A stretch of 64,000 nt of DNA from Mesorhizobium sp. (GTDB taxonomy: Bacteria > Pseudomonadota > Alphaproteobacteria > Rhizobiales > Rhizobiaceae). This document shows positions 26,455-35,242 of the stretch, in pieces. The DNA is taken from contig NZ_JAMLIG010000001.1 of the NCBI RefSeq assembly GCF_023954305.1, positions 1,798,001 to 1,862,000 of the forward strand. The letters are read 5' to 3'. The number at the start of each line of letters is the position of its first letter. Positions within the stretch are counted from its first letter, which is position 1. A program made the position numbers and the translations under genes. The notes under the pieces were generated by a model. That model did not search any database and was not told where the DNA came from. It saw nothing but the letters and a program-made list of their open reading frames with translations.

Positions 26455-27387
26455 ATGCGGAAATCGAACAAGGTCATCGTCAGCTGCGCCGTCACAGGCT
26501 CGATCCACACGCCGACGATGACGCCCTATCTCCCCGTCACCGCGGATCAGATCGCCAGCGAGGCGATCGCGGCGGCTGAGGCGGGCGCCGCGATCCTCCA
26601 CCTGCATGCGCGCAATCCGTTGGATGGATCGCCGAGCCAGGATCCCGAGCACTACAAGTTGTTCCTTCCGCGCATCAAGCAGAACTGCAATGCGGTGGTG
26701 AACATCACCACAGGCGGCGGCCTCGGCATGACGCTCGACCAGCGGCTGGCGGCGGCGATGTGGGCGAAGCCCGAGGTCGCGTCGATGAACATGGGCAGCC
26801 TGAACTTCAACATTTCTGGCGCAGCGGCAAAGATCAAAGACTTCAAGGAGGAGTGGGAGCGTCCCTACCTCGAGCGAACCAGGGACTTCATTCTCTCCAA
26901 CACCTTTACTCAGATCGAGCGAGGCATTTCCGAACTGTCCGCAAACGGCACCCGCTTCGAGTTCGAGTGCTACGATATCGGCCATCTCTACAACCTGGCG
27001 CATTTCGTCGACCGGGGCCTGGTCAAAGGACCCTTCTTCGTCCAGGGCGTGTTCGGCATCCTCGGCGGCATCGCGCCCGAGATCGAGCATCTCATGCACA
27101 TGCGCGACACGGCCGACCGGCTGTTCGGAGACGACTATTATTTCTCGTGCCTCGGCGCCGGCCGACACCAGATGCCGTTCGCGACCGTCAATGCCATCAA
27201 GGGCGGGCATGTCCGCGTCGGCCTGGAGGATTCGATCTATATCGGCAAGGGCGAGCTGGCGAAGTCCAATGCCGAGCAGGTCGCCAAGATCGTCCGTATC
27301 CTGAAGGAGCTGTCGATCGACGTCGCCACGCCGGACGAGGCCCGGGCCATGCTTGGTCTCAAAGGCGCCGACAACGTCGGCTTCTAG
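26455..27387 (+). CDS. Beta-keto acid cleavage enzyme (BKACE, DUF849)
   Basis: This 310-residue TIM-barrel metalloenzyme condenses a beta-keto acid with acetyl-CoA (or another acyl-CoA) and splits it to acetoacetate and a new CoA ester. The zinc ligands expected for the family are visible: His49 and His51 in ILHLHARNP and Glu258 in HVRVGLEDSIYIG. I chose the ATG at 26455, ten bases after GAGGGAG. The substrate side chain cannot be assigned. In this pathway it could shorten a free beta-keto acid and re-form a CoA thioester without ATP. It is divergent from MarR 2. Confidence 0.88.
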   Translation: MRKSNKVIVSCAVTGSIHTPTMTPYLPVTADQIASEAIAAAEAGAAILHLHARNPLDGSPSQDPEHYKLFLPRIKQNCNAVVNITTGGGLGMTLDQRLAAAMWAKPEVASMNMGSLNFNISGAAAKIKDFKEEWERPYLERTRDFILSNTFTQIERGISELSANGTRFEFECYDIGHLYNLAHFVDRGLVKGPFFVQGVFGILGGIAPEIEHLMHMRDTADRLFGDDYYFSCLGAGRHQMPFATVNAIKGGHVRVGLEDSIYIGKGELAKSNAEQVAKIVRILKELSIDVATPDEARAMLGLKGADNVGF

Positions 27388-28328
27388 GGCCGCTCCGGAT
27401 CAACCGCCGGTCCGGCTTCGGCCGGACGGCGGCGCGTCTCGTAATAGATCGAATAGACGCCGGAAACGACGATCACCGCCGTGCCGGCGAAAGTCCAGAC
27501 ATCGGGCAGCTGTGCGAAGACCAACAGGCCCCAGATCGTGCTCCAGATCATCAGCGTGTATTGCAGCGGTGAGAGTGCCGTGGCCTCTCCAAGGTCGAGC
27601 GCGCGGATGATCGATAGCTCCCCGCAGCTGGCGACGATTGCGATCCCTGCCATCATGAGGACTTGCCAGACGTCGGTGGGGTTGCGCCAGATGAACGGCA
27701 GGGGAAGGCTGAGGATCAGCGCCGCCGTCAGCGCGGTATAGGCGACCGTCGTAAGCATCGGATCGGTGCCGCTCAGACGCCGCGATATGATTTGTCGGAT
27801 GGCGAAAGCTGTTGCGGATACCAGCGACAGGAAGATCGCCGGGTGAAACGCGCTTAGCCCTGGCCGGATGATGATAATCGTTCCGGCGAAGCCGAGGCAT
27901 ACCGCTATCCAGCGCTTCCAGCCAATCTCCTCGCCGAGGAAGATGACGGCGAGCACCGTCACGACGAAGGGTGCGACGAAGGTCACCGCCGTGGCATCGG
28001 CAAGCGGCACGTAGGCGATTGAAGTGAGGAAGCTGGTCGCGGCCGCGACGACGGTGAGGCCTCGCGCGAACTACAGCCAGGGACGCTGGCTCCGCAACAG
28101 ATGCGGTCCTTTCACTACGAGTAGCATGAGCACGCCGGCGAGGAGGCCGAGTTGCCGCAGCCATGCGACCTGCAACGGGTTCATCGACTGGGTCAGAGCC
28201 TTGGCCAGCATGTCCGACGTGGAATAGCAGAAGAAGCCAAGCAGCATCAGCAGGATGGCGCGCGAAGTTTCTTTGCGCGTCGGTCTCCGTCGGATTGGTC
28301 TGGAGTCAGGCAAGGAGTCTGTCGTCAC
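27384..28328 (-). pseudogene. EamA/DMT-type transporter interrupted by one in-frame stop
   Basis: One continuous frame from the GTG at 28328 to the stop at 27384 encodes an EamA-family membrane transporter (about 314 codons, roughly ten helices). A single TAG at 28071-28073 interrupts it after RSQRPWL. Sequence resumes directly as FARGLTVVAAATSF, so the codon was probably CAG or another sense codon one change away. The downstream part has an internal Met near 28010 but would lack the first helices. I read it as a recently broken drug/metabolite exporter. Its 3' end overlaps the BKACE stop by three bases. Confidence 0.75.
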
Positions 28329-28408
28329 GCGGCATCGTCCCGTCCATATATCCGGCGGCGCCGCGGTGCATATGCCTTGGCGCCGCCGGTGCGTCTGGGA
28401 GGACGCGG

Positions 28409-29569
28409 TCAGTGTCTGTGTTTGGCTTCATCGGCCATCTGTCTGGCGATGATGAGCTTCATGATCTCGATCGAGCCGCCGGCGATCTTGGTGATGCGCG
28501 CGTCAGCATAGGCCCGCGCGATCGGCATCTCCCACATGTAGCCCCACCCGCCGAACAGCTGCAGGCATTCGTCGGCCGCCTTGCAGTGCAGCTCGGTGGT
28601 GAGCATCTTGGCGATCGCCGCGTCCACGGGGTCAAGCTTGCCCTCCATGAACAGTGCGATGCACTTGTCGGTGAACACCCGCGCCGCCACCGCCTGCGCC
28701 TTCAGCGCGGCAAGCGTGAACTGCGTGTTCTGCTGGTCGAACAGCGACTTGCCGAACGCCTGGCGCTGCATCGTGTAGTCGACCGTCCACTCGATGATCG
28801 TCTCGGCCACCGTCGCCGAGCGGATTGCCTGGGCCAGCCGCTCCTGCGCAAGCTTCGTCATCATCAGGGAGAAGCCCTTGCCCTCCTCGCCCAGCATGTT
28901 CTCCGGCGGTAGCCGCATGTTGTCGAAGAATAGTTCGGACGTATCCTGCGCCCGCATGCCGAGCTTTTCGAGGTTCTTGCCGCGCCTGAAGCCTTGCCGG
29001 TCGCCCTCCACCAGGAACAGCGTCACGCCCTTGGCGCCGGCCTCGCTATCGGTCTTCGCTGCGAGGACGAGAACGTCGCAGAGCTGGCCGTTCGAAATGA
29101 ACACCTTCTGACCGTTGATCAGGAATTCATTGCCGTCGCGCACCGCCTTCGTGCGGATCGCCTTGAGGTCGGACCCCGCGTGCGGCTCGGTCATGCCCAG
29201 CGAGCCGATCCACTCGCCCGACACCATCTTGGGCAGGAACTTCTTCTTCTGCTCCTCGGTACCGAAGGACAGAATGTAAGTCGCGACCAGGTCTGTGTGG
29301 ATCAGGAAGCCCGGCCCGGACGCCCCCACCCGCCACAGTTCCTCGAACACCACCACGTCGAACAGGTAGTCCAGCCCCAGCCCGCCATACTCCTCCGGCA
29401 CCGTGCAGCACAGCATGCCCTGCGCACCCGCCTTCAGCCACAGCTCCCGCGGGACGATCCCCTCCCGCTCCCACTCGGCATGGTACGGCACAATCTCCTG
29501 CTCGACGAACTTGCGAACGCTCTGCCGGAACATCTCGTGCTCCGGTCCAAACAGACTTCGCTCAATCAT
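28409..29569 (-). CDS. Acyl-CoA dehydrogenase
   Basis: This 386-residue ACAD has the FAD segment GSLGMTEPHAGSDLKA, INGQKVFISNGQLCD, and the C-terminal LQLFGGWGYMWEMPIAR and AGGSIEIMKLIIAR. Like the enzyme at 24515 it belongs to the long-chain/isovaleryl-like class, in which the base is not in the EGT loop. The ATG at 29569 follows AGGTGGG; a GTG at 29578 is possible. Two operator-like sites lie just upstream. It is the last intact gene of its strand before the broken transporter. Confidence 0.9.
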   Translation of the reverse strand: MIERSLFGPEHEMFRQSVRKFVEQEIVPYHAEWEREGIVPRELWLKAGAQGMLCCTVPEEYGGLGLDYLFDVVVFEELWRVGASGPGFLIHTDLVATYILSFGTEEQKKKFLPKMVSGEWIGSLGMTEPHAGSDLKAIRTKAVRDGNEFLINGQKVFISNGQLCDVLVLAAKTDSEAGAKGVTLFLVEGDRQGFRRGKNLEKLGMRAQDTSELFFDNMRLPPENMLGEEGKGFSLMMTKLAQERLAQAIRSATVAETIIEWTVDYTMQRQAFGKSLFDQQNTQFTLAALKAQAVAARVFTDKCIALFMEGKLDPVDAAIAKMLTTELHCKAADECLQLFGGWGYMWEMPIARAYADARITKIAGGSIEIMKLIIARQMADEAKHRH

Positions 29570-29584
29570 CGATCCCACCTATTG

Positions 29585-29598
29585 GTATGCTACCTTAT
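29585..29598. promoter_or_regulatory. Candidate operator 1 upstream of the ACAD at 28409
   Basis: GTATGCTACCTTAT matches the palindrome at 10 of 14 positions and ends 16 bases upstream of the ACAD start at 29569. Confidence 0.45.
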
Positions 29599-29619
29599 CT
29601 TCTAGCAGCCGCAATGGAA

Positions 29620-29633
29620 GTACGCAAGCTTAC
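29620..29633. promoter_or_regulatory. Candidate operator 2 upstream of the ACAD at 28409
   Basis: GTACGCAAGCTTAC matches the palindrome at 10 of 14 positions on the minus strand. It lies 35 bases from the neighbouring copy, close to the 37-base spacing seen before the first ABC operon. Confidence 0.45.
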
Positions 29634-29655
29634 CGTATGGTGTGCAACAGAAAAT

Positions 29656-30861
29656 TCAATCAGCCGCCGCGAGACGGTCGCGATGCGCCGGATCGGCAAT
29701 CGCGATCAAGGCGGCGCGGCGCGCCTTATGCGATTTGCCGCGCAGGTCGGCCGCACCGTGCTCCGTAACGACCACGTCAATGTCGAACCGCCCAAGCGAG
29801 ACCGGTCCGGTGGCTTCCCGGGTCGGCACAATGCGTGAAACCGCACCCTTCGCCGCCGTGGACGGCAGCACGACGATGCGAAGCCCATCCTTGCCGCGTG
29901 CGCCGGCGGCAAAATCCGACGCGCCGCCGGGACCCGACATGAAGCCGGTTGGCGTCATTTCCGAATGCGCCTGACCGTCAAGGTCTACCTCGATCGCCGA
30001 GTTGATCGCGACCAGGCGTTCGATCTGCGCCAACGTTGCGACGTCGTGCGTATGGGACGGCGGCCGAAATGCAAACCTCGGGTCAGATACCGCGTCGTAG
30101 AGAGCACGCGTGCCGATCGCGACCCCCGCGGTGATCGGATCGTCCGCCCGGAGCGAACCGGAGCGGAGAAGGTGTAGCGTCGAATCGCCGATCAGGCCGG
30201 AATGGATGGCGAGGCCGCGCTTTGCCGTTAAGCCCCGCAGCACGGCTTCGGGGGCTCGGCCGAGGCCTGCCTGGATGGTCGCTCCGTCGGAAACGAAGGC
30301 GGCGACATGGGCTGCCGCCCGGACGGAAACATCGTCACATCCGGGATCGGATTCGGGCAAAGCCTGCGCCATCTCGATGACCGCCGTGAAGCGTTCCAGC
30401 GGGATGCCGGGCGTGCCGAACGTCGGCGGCAGCAGCGGATTGACATGGCCGATCAGCAGCGGGACCCGCTCCCAGAGGTCTGCTATGAAATCCGTCACCG
30501 GGCCGAAGCTGCAGCGCCCGTCAGCACCCGGCGGCGATACCATGACCAATGCCGCCTGTGGCGGGTTGGCGGCGAGCCAGGCACGGATGTCGCGGTAGGA
30601 CAGCGGCAGGAAGTCCACCCGGTCGCTGCCGGCGAACTCCGGGAGCATGAAGAACGTCGTGATCCGCGCGCCGGTGTCGAGCAGGTAGCCCGGCCGGTTC
30701 AGGCCCGGCACGAAGATGGAGGTGAAGGTCAGGTCAGGCCGAGAGAGGCCCGAAAGCCCCTCCCGGAAGACCGCTGACTCGGCCGAGCAAGCCGAGATCC
30801 AGCACAGCGCTCCTTGCGGCAGATAACTGGCGACATCAGCGGGCGAGATGGTGACCGGCAT
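29656..30861 (-). CDS. Acetyl-CoA hydrolase/CoA-transferase family protein
   Basis: This 401-residue protein belongs to the family of acetyl-CoA hydrolases and 4-hydroxybutyrate, propionate and succinate CoA-transferases. The catalytic-Glu segment INSAIEVDLDGQAHSE is present, with GFMSGPGGASDFAAGA after it. The family uses a glutamyl-CoA thioester intermediate to move CoA between acids. Its ATG shares one base with the badI-like stop (TGATG), so it is coupled to ring-opening. It may transfer CoA onto or off the dicarboxylic product of BadI. It is slightly short for the family (about 430-500). Confidence 0.82.
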   Translation of the reverse strand: MPVTISPADVASYLPQGALCWISACSAESAVFREGLSGLSRPDLTFTSIFVPGLNRPGYLLDTGARITTFFMLPEFAGSDRVDFLPLSYRDIRAWLAANPPQAALVMVSPPGADGRCSFGPVTDFIADLWERVPLLIGHVNPLLPPTFGTPGIPLERFTAVIEMAQALPESDPGCDDVSVRAAAHVAAFVSDGATIQAGLGRAPEAVLRGLTAKRGLAIHSGLIGDSTLHLLRSGSLRADDPITAGVAIGTRALYDAVSDPRFAFRPPSHTHDVATLAQIERLVAINSAIEVDLDGQAHSEMTPTGFMSGPGGASDFAAGARGKDGLRIVVLPSTAAKGAVSRIVPTREATGPVSLGRFDIDVVVTEHGAADLRGKSHKARRAALIAIADPAHRDRLAAAD

Positions 30862-31652
30862 CAGTCGACGTATTTATGAAAGTCGGGCTTGCGCTTCTCG
30901 TTGAAGGCGTTGACGCCCTCCTTGGATTCATCGGTCGCATAGTAGAGCTTCACCGCATGAAGGGCGAGGTTGCTGATGCCGCGGATGGAATCGCTGTCGG
31001 CATTGAACGAGCGCTTCAGGAAGGCAAGCGCGGTCGGGGAGCGTTCGCCGAGCGTCTCTGTCCACTTGTTGACGGCATCGTCCAGTTCGGCGAGCGGCAC
31101 GACCTTGTTGACGAGCCCCATCTCCAGCGCCTGCTGCGCGGTGTAGGTCTCATTGAGGTACCAGATCTCGCGAGCCTTCTTCTCGCCGACGACGCGCGCG
31201 AGCAATGCGGTACCCCAGCCAGCGTCGAATGAGCCGACCTTGGGGCCGACCTGGCCCATCTTGGCGGTGTCGGCCGCGATAGCGAGGTCGCAGAGCGTGA
31301 CGAGCACGTTGCCGCCGCCGATGGCGAAGCCGTTGACGCGGGCGATGATCGGCTTCGGCACGTCGCGGATCAGGCCCTGCAGTTCGTCGATCGGCAGGCC
31401 GACGACGCCGCGGCCGTCATAGTTGCCCTCGTGCGCCGACTGGTCGCCTCCTGTGCAGAACGCCTTGTCGCCGGCGCCGGTGAGCACGATCGAGGAGACC
31501 TTCTTATCGTTCCAGGCGAGGTGCAGGCCCTTGATCAGATCTTCCAGCGTCTGGCCGCGGAAGGCATTGTAGACCTTCGGCCGATTGATCGTGAGCCAGG
31601 CCGCGCGGCCCTTCACCTCGTAGAGGATATCGGAGAATTCGTGCTGTGCCAT
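30861..31652 (-). CDS. badI: 2-ketocyclohexanecarboxyl-CoA hydrolase homologue
   Basis: This 263-residue crotonase-fold hydrolase closely matches BadI of Rhodopseudomonas palustris. Shared segments include YNAFRGQTLEDLIKGL, DKAFCTGGDQSAHEGNYDGR, RDVPKPIIARVNGFAIGGGN and GQVGPKVGSFDAGWGTALLA, ending RKPDFHKYVD. BadI opens the ring of 2-ketocyclohexanecarboxyl-CoA with water to give pimeloyl-CoA. Here it probably opens this or a substituted cyclic beta-ketoacyl-CoA. It lies between badH-like and CoA-transferase genes. MenB (naphthoate synthase) is the nearest alternative family, but context and motifs favour BadI. Confidence 0.88.
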   Translation of the reverse strand: MAQHEFSDILYEVKGRAAWLTINRPKVYNAFRGQTLEDLIKGLHLAWNDKKVSSIVLTGAGDKAFCTGGDQSAHEGNYDGRGVVGLPIDELQGLIRDVPKPIIARVNGFAIGGGNVLVTLCDLAIAADTAKMGQVGPKVGSFDAGWGTALLARVVGEKKAREIWYLNETYTAQQALEMGLVNKVVPLAELDDAVNKWTETLGERSPTALAFLKRSFNADSDSIRGISNLALHAVKLYYATDESKEGVNAFNEKRKPDFHKYVD

Positions 31653-31700
31653 TGGGCACTCCCTGCTTTTGCTGTTCTTCGAATATCGGCCGACGCGCGG

Positions 31701-32465
31701 TCAGACCATGTTCATGCCGCCGGAGACCGAAATGGCCTGTCCAGTGATGAAGGCCGCATCGGCTGTGCCAAGGAAGGCGACGAGGCCGGCATAGTCCTCG
31801 GGCTCGCCCATTCGCTTGAGCGGGATGCCGCGCACCATCGCATCCTTCCACTTCTCCGCCTGCTCGCCGGTGCCCAGCACCGACTGCATCATCGGCGTGT
31901 TGGTCGGACCGGGGCAGACGCAGTTGAGCAACACGTTGTTGCGGGCGAGTTCGCGGGCGACAGATTTGGTGAAGGCGATCATGCCGCCCTTGCACGCGGA
32001 GTAGACAGCCTCGGTAGAGGTGCCGACACGGGCCGCATCGGAGGCGATATTGACGACGCGTCCGCCGTTGCGGGAAACCATTCCCGGCAGCACCGCCTTG
32101 TGCATGTAAAGCGGGCCGTTGAGGTTGATGTTGATGATCTTGTCCCACAGCGGCTTGTCGGTCGACAGGAAGGGCGCTGGCTTGTCCCAGCCGGCATTGT
32201 TGACCAGCAGCCAGGTCGGACCGAGATCGGCTTCTGCCTGGACGACGCCCTTGTTGACCGCCTCCTGGTCCGAAATGTCGACGCCGTATACCCTGACCTC
32301 GCCACCCTTGGCCCGCGCCTCCTGCGCAGCGGCCTCCGCGGCCTCCGGCTGAAGATCGAACACCGCGACCTTGCAGCCTTCTGCGGCCAGTCGCAGCGTG
32401 ATCGCCTTGCCGATGCCCTGACCGCCGCCGGTGACGATGGCGACTTTGCCCTTCAGATCAGACAC
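31701..32465 (-). CDS. badH: 2-hydroxycyclohexanecarboxyl-CoA dehydrogenase homologue (SDR)
   Basis: This 254-residue SDR has TGGGQGIG, NNAGWDKPAPF, NIASDAARVGTSTEAVYSAC with intact Tyr-x3-Lys (YSACK), and the C-terminal ITGQAISVSGGMNMV. These segments match BadH of R. palustris, which oxidises 2-hydroxycyclohexanecarboxyl-CoA to the 2-keto form that BadI then hydrolyses. The GTG start at 32465 follows GGGAGG; the frame opens earlier at 32534 without a ribosome site. It is the first gene of the badH-badI-CoA-transferase operon. Confidence 0.85.
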   Translation of the reverse strand: MSDLKGKVAIVTGGGQGIGKAITLRLAAEGCKVAVFDLQPEAAEAAAQEARAKGGEVRVYGVDISDQEAVNKGVVQAEADLGPTWLLVNNAGWDKPAPFLSTDKPLWDKIININLNGPLYMHKAVLPGMVSRNGGRVVNIASDAARVGTSTEAVYSACKGGMIAFTKSVARELARNNVLLNCVCPGPTNTPMMQSVLGTGEQAEKWKDAMVRGIPLKRMGEPEDYAGLVAFLGTADAAFITGQAISVSGGMNMV

Positions 32466-32533
32466 GAGACCTCCCTTGAGAAAATGCCTGACCGGGCGCA
32501 CCGCACCCGATCGAATATCCGATACAGCAAACA

Positions 32534-32547
32534 ATATGCTTGCTTAC
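32534..32547. promoter_or_regulatory. Candidate operator between badH-like and HMGS-like genes
   Basis: ATATGCTTGCTTAC matches the palindrome at 10 of 14 positions. It lies 69 bases from the start at 32465 and 46 from 32594. A second, weaker match follows at 32549-32562. Confidence 0.45.
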
Positions 32548-32593
32548 CATACGCTGGCAAGTTATTTCTGCGATACGTCTGGTGGAGACAGTC

Positions 32594-34024
32594 ATGACGC
32601 AGGCCAGCCTCATATCGGTATCGGGATATCTCCCGCTTCTGCGCTTCGACCGCAAGGTCGCGCGCGGCGAACTGCGCTGGGCCGGCATGGGGGGCTCCGG
32701 CCGCGGCCGGCGCGCGGTAGCCGCCTGGGACGAGGATGCGTTGACGATGGCCGTGGAAGCGGCGCGGTCGCTGGGCATCGACCGAGCCGTCGACGGCGTG
32801 GTGTTTGCCTCCACCTCGTCGCCCTTTTCCGACCGCTCGATGGCGGGTCTCGTCGCCGAGGCGCTCCGGCTCGGGCACGGCGCATCCGTGCTGGATGTGG
32901 CAAACACGCGCCGTGCGGCTGTCACGGCTCTGCTGAAGGCGCTGAAAGCCGATTCGGCCGAATTGATTGTCGCGGGTGAAAAGCGTGCCGCTTCTCCTGG
33001 CAGCGGCCAGCATCTCAACTGGGGCGACGGCGCGTCCGCAGCACTTGTCGGCCCCGGAGACGGCATAGCGCGCCTCCTCGGTCATGCGACCGTCAATGCC
33101 GATCTTCTCGATGTTTTCACCGAAGCTGATCACGGCCTGCCCTATAGTGCCGAGGACCGGTTCGTCCGCGACGAGGCAGCGCAGGAAATCTACATCCCGG
33201 CGATAAAGGCAGCACTTAGCAATGCCGGCGTGGCCGCGATCGACATCGCGATAGCCGCGGTGCCGGAGCCGGTAGACGGTATCTACAAAGCCCTTGCAAA
33301 ACCGTGCGGCCTGAAAGCCGACAATGTCTGCCCGGACATCACGGCCCAGGCCGGCGATCTCGGTGCCGCCATGCCGCTGTTCGGCCTGGCGCTGGCACTG
33401 GAACGTGCGGCGCCCGGACAGAAGATCCTGCTCGCGGGCTTCGGAAACGGCGCCGACGTGCTGATCCTCGAGGCGACGGGCAAGGCCGGCTCGACGGCGC
33501 GTGACGCTCTGGCCCGCGGCGTGCCGCTCGCTTCCTATTCCCGCTTCCTCAATCTCACTGGCGGCATCGCGCTGGACTGGGGCCCGCGTTCCGAGGTCAA
33601 CCAGAAGGTGGCGGCCTCGACGCTGCTGCGCCACGGCCGCGACATGCACGGCTTCGTCGGCGGCCGCGACGCCAGGGGCAATGTCCAGTTCCCTAAGACG
33701 CCGATCCCGGTGCGCCCGGATGCGGAGGGGCCCGAGACCTACGAGGATGTGCCGCTGGCCGACGTGGCGGCGAAGATCGTGTCGATGACCGCCGACCGGC
33801 TGAACTTCACACCCGATCCGCCCTTCTATTTCGGCCTCGTTCAGTTCGAGAATGGCGCGCGCGTTGCGATGGAGCATTGCGACATCGAAGGCCGCGCGCC
33901 CGAAGTCGGCGATGCGGTCAGGATGCGCTTCCGCATCAAGGCGATGGACCGCCAGCGCCACTTCCGCACCTATTTCTGGAAGGCGGCGCCTATCCAGCGC
34001 CCCGAACTCCCGAAGGAGACCTAG
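32594..34024 (+). CDS. HMG-CoA synthase-like/DUF35 fusion protein
   Basis: This 476-residue protein fuses an HMG-CoA-synthase/KAS III-like thiolase fold (about 1-340) to a DUF35 OB-fold (about 350-476). The catalytic Cys expected near residue 105 is missing (VLDVANTRRAAVTAL), and the His loop reads AAVPEPVDGIYKAL with no His. The DUF35 zinc ribbon also lacks its Cys pairs (GGRDARGNVQFPKTPIPV). It therefore looks non-catalytic, perhaps a partner or CoA-binding scaffold for the thiolase four bases downstream. Archaeal thiolase/HMGS/DUF35 complexes and BbsAB thiolases are the nearest precedents. GGAG precedes the ATG. Confidence 0.8.
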   Translation: MTQASLISVSGYLPLLRFDRKVARGELRWAGMGGSGRGRRAVAAWDEDALTMAVEAARSLGIDRAVDGVVFASTSSPFSDRSMAGLVAEALRLGHGASVLDVANTRRAAVTALLKALKADSAELIVAGEKRAASPGSGQHLNWGDGASAALVGPGDGIARLLGHATVNADLLDVFTEADHGLPYSAEDRFVRDEAAQEIYIPAIKAALSNAGVAAIDIAIAAVPEPVDGIYKALAKPCGLKADNVCPDITAQAGDLGAAMPLFGLALALERAAPGQKILLAGFGNGADVLILEATGKAGSTARDALARGVPLASYSRFLNLTGGIALDWGPRSEVNQKVAASTLLRHGRDMHGFVGGRDARGNVQFPKTPIPVRPDAEGPETYEDVPLADVAAKIVSMTADRLNFTPDPPFYFGLVQFENGARVAMEHCDIEGRAPEVGDAVRMRFRIKAMDRQRHFRTYFWKAAPIQRPELPKET

Positions 34025-34027
34025 ATC

Positions 34028-35230
34028 ATGGCGAGCGGCATCAAGGACAAGGTTGTCATCCTCGGCATGGGCTGCACCGAGTTCGGCGAGCGCTGGGACA
34101 TGTCGTCCGATATGCTGATGGTCGAGGCCTTCGGCGAAGCGCTGAAGGATGCCGGCATCGAAAAGAAGCAGATCGAGGCTGCTTGGCTCGGCTCGGCGCT
34201 CGACGACTTCAACGTCGGCAACTCCGCCCTGCCGCTGGCGACGGCGCTGCGCCTGCAGAATATCCCGGTGACGCGCGTCGAAAACATGTGCGCCACCGGC
34301 ACCGAGGCGCTGCGCGGGGCGGTCTATGCCGTCGCTTCCGGTGCTGTCGACATCGCCATGGCGCTCGGCGTCGAGAAGCTCAAGGACACCGGCTTCGGCG
34401 GCCTTCCGATCCGCACCAAGGGCTCGGTCAACGATCTCTGGATGCCCTACGGTTCGGCACCGGGCACCTTCGCCCAACTTGCCGGCGCCTATCGCGCCAA
34501 GCACGGGATCTCGGCCGAGGATTTGAAACGCGGCATGGCGCATGTCAGCTGGAAAAGCCATCAGAACGGCGCGGACTCGCCCAAGGCACACCTGCGCAAG
34601 CCGGTCGACATGGACACGATCATCAACGCGCCGATGATTGCCGACCCGCTCGGCCTGTTCGATTGCTGCGGCGTGTCCGACGGAGCGGCCTGCGCGATCG
34701 TGACCACGCCGGAGATGGCGAGGAGCCTCGGCAAAAAGGCCGAGGACCTGGTCGCGGTAAAGGCGCTGCAGATCTGCGCCTCCAACGGCTGGGAAAGCCA
34801 GTATGGCGAATGGGACGGAGCCTCGGTGCGCAACACTCAGGTCGCCGCGTCCCGGGCCTACAAGGAGGCCGGCATCGCCGATCCGAAGGCCGAGATCAGC
34901 GTGGCCGAGGTTCACGACTGTTTCTCCATCACCGAACTGGTGACGATGGAGGATCTCGGCCTGTCGCAGGAGGGCCGCGCGACCTTCGACTTTCTCGATG
35001 GCCGCTACGATCGCGACGGCGCTCTGCCGGCGCAGGTAGACGGCGGTCTGAAATGTTTCGGCCATCCGGTCGGCGCGTCGGGCCTGCGCATGGCCTACGA
35101 GGTCCACGCGCAGCTTCTCGGCCGCGCCGGCCAGCGCCAGCTGCGCAAGGTCGATTTCGGCCTGACCCACAATCTCGGAGGCCAGCCGTCCAACTCGGTC
35201 TCCTCCGTCTCGATCTTTGGCCGTCTGTAG
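34028..35230 (+). CDS. Thiolase family protein (SCP-x/lipid-transfer type)
   Basis: This 400-residue thiolase has the nucleophile Cys88 in RVENMCATGTEAL, EVHDCFSITELV, and the C-terminal KCFGHPVGASGLRM and HNLGGQPSNSV, so the active-site set is kept. It belongs to the SCP-x-like branch, which acts on branched or cyclic 3-ketoacyl-CoAs. AAGGAG precedes the ATG, and the gene starts three bases after the HMGS-like/DUF35 stop. The two probably form one complex that cleaves the 3-ketoacyl-CoA made by the following beta-oxidation enzymes. Confidence 0.88.
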   Translation: MASGIKDKVVILGMGCTEFGERWDMSSDMLMVEAFGEALKDAGIEKKQIEAAWLGSALDDFNVGNSALPLATALRLQNIPVTRVENMCATGTEALRGAVYAVASGAVDIAMALGVEKLKDTGFGGLPIRTKGSVNDLWMPYGSAPGTFAQLAGAYRAKHGISAEDLKRGMAHVSWKSHQNGADSPKAHLRKPVDMDTIINAPMIADPLGLFDCCGVSDGAACAIVTTPEMARSLGKKAEDLVAVKALQICASNGWESQYGEWDGASVRNTQVAASRAYKEAGIADPKAEISVAEVHDCFSITELVTMEDLGLSQEGRATFDFLDGRYDRDGALPAQVDGGLKCFGHPVGASGLRMAYEVHAQLLGRAGQRQLRKVDFGLTHNLGGQPSNSVSSVSIFGRL

Positions 35231-35242
35231 GGGGTTTTTATC

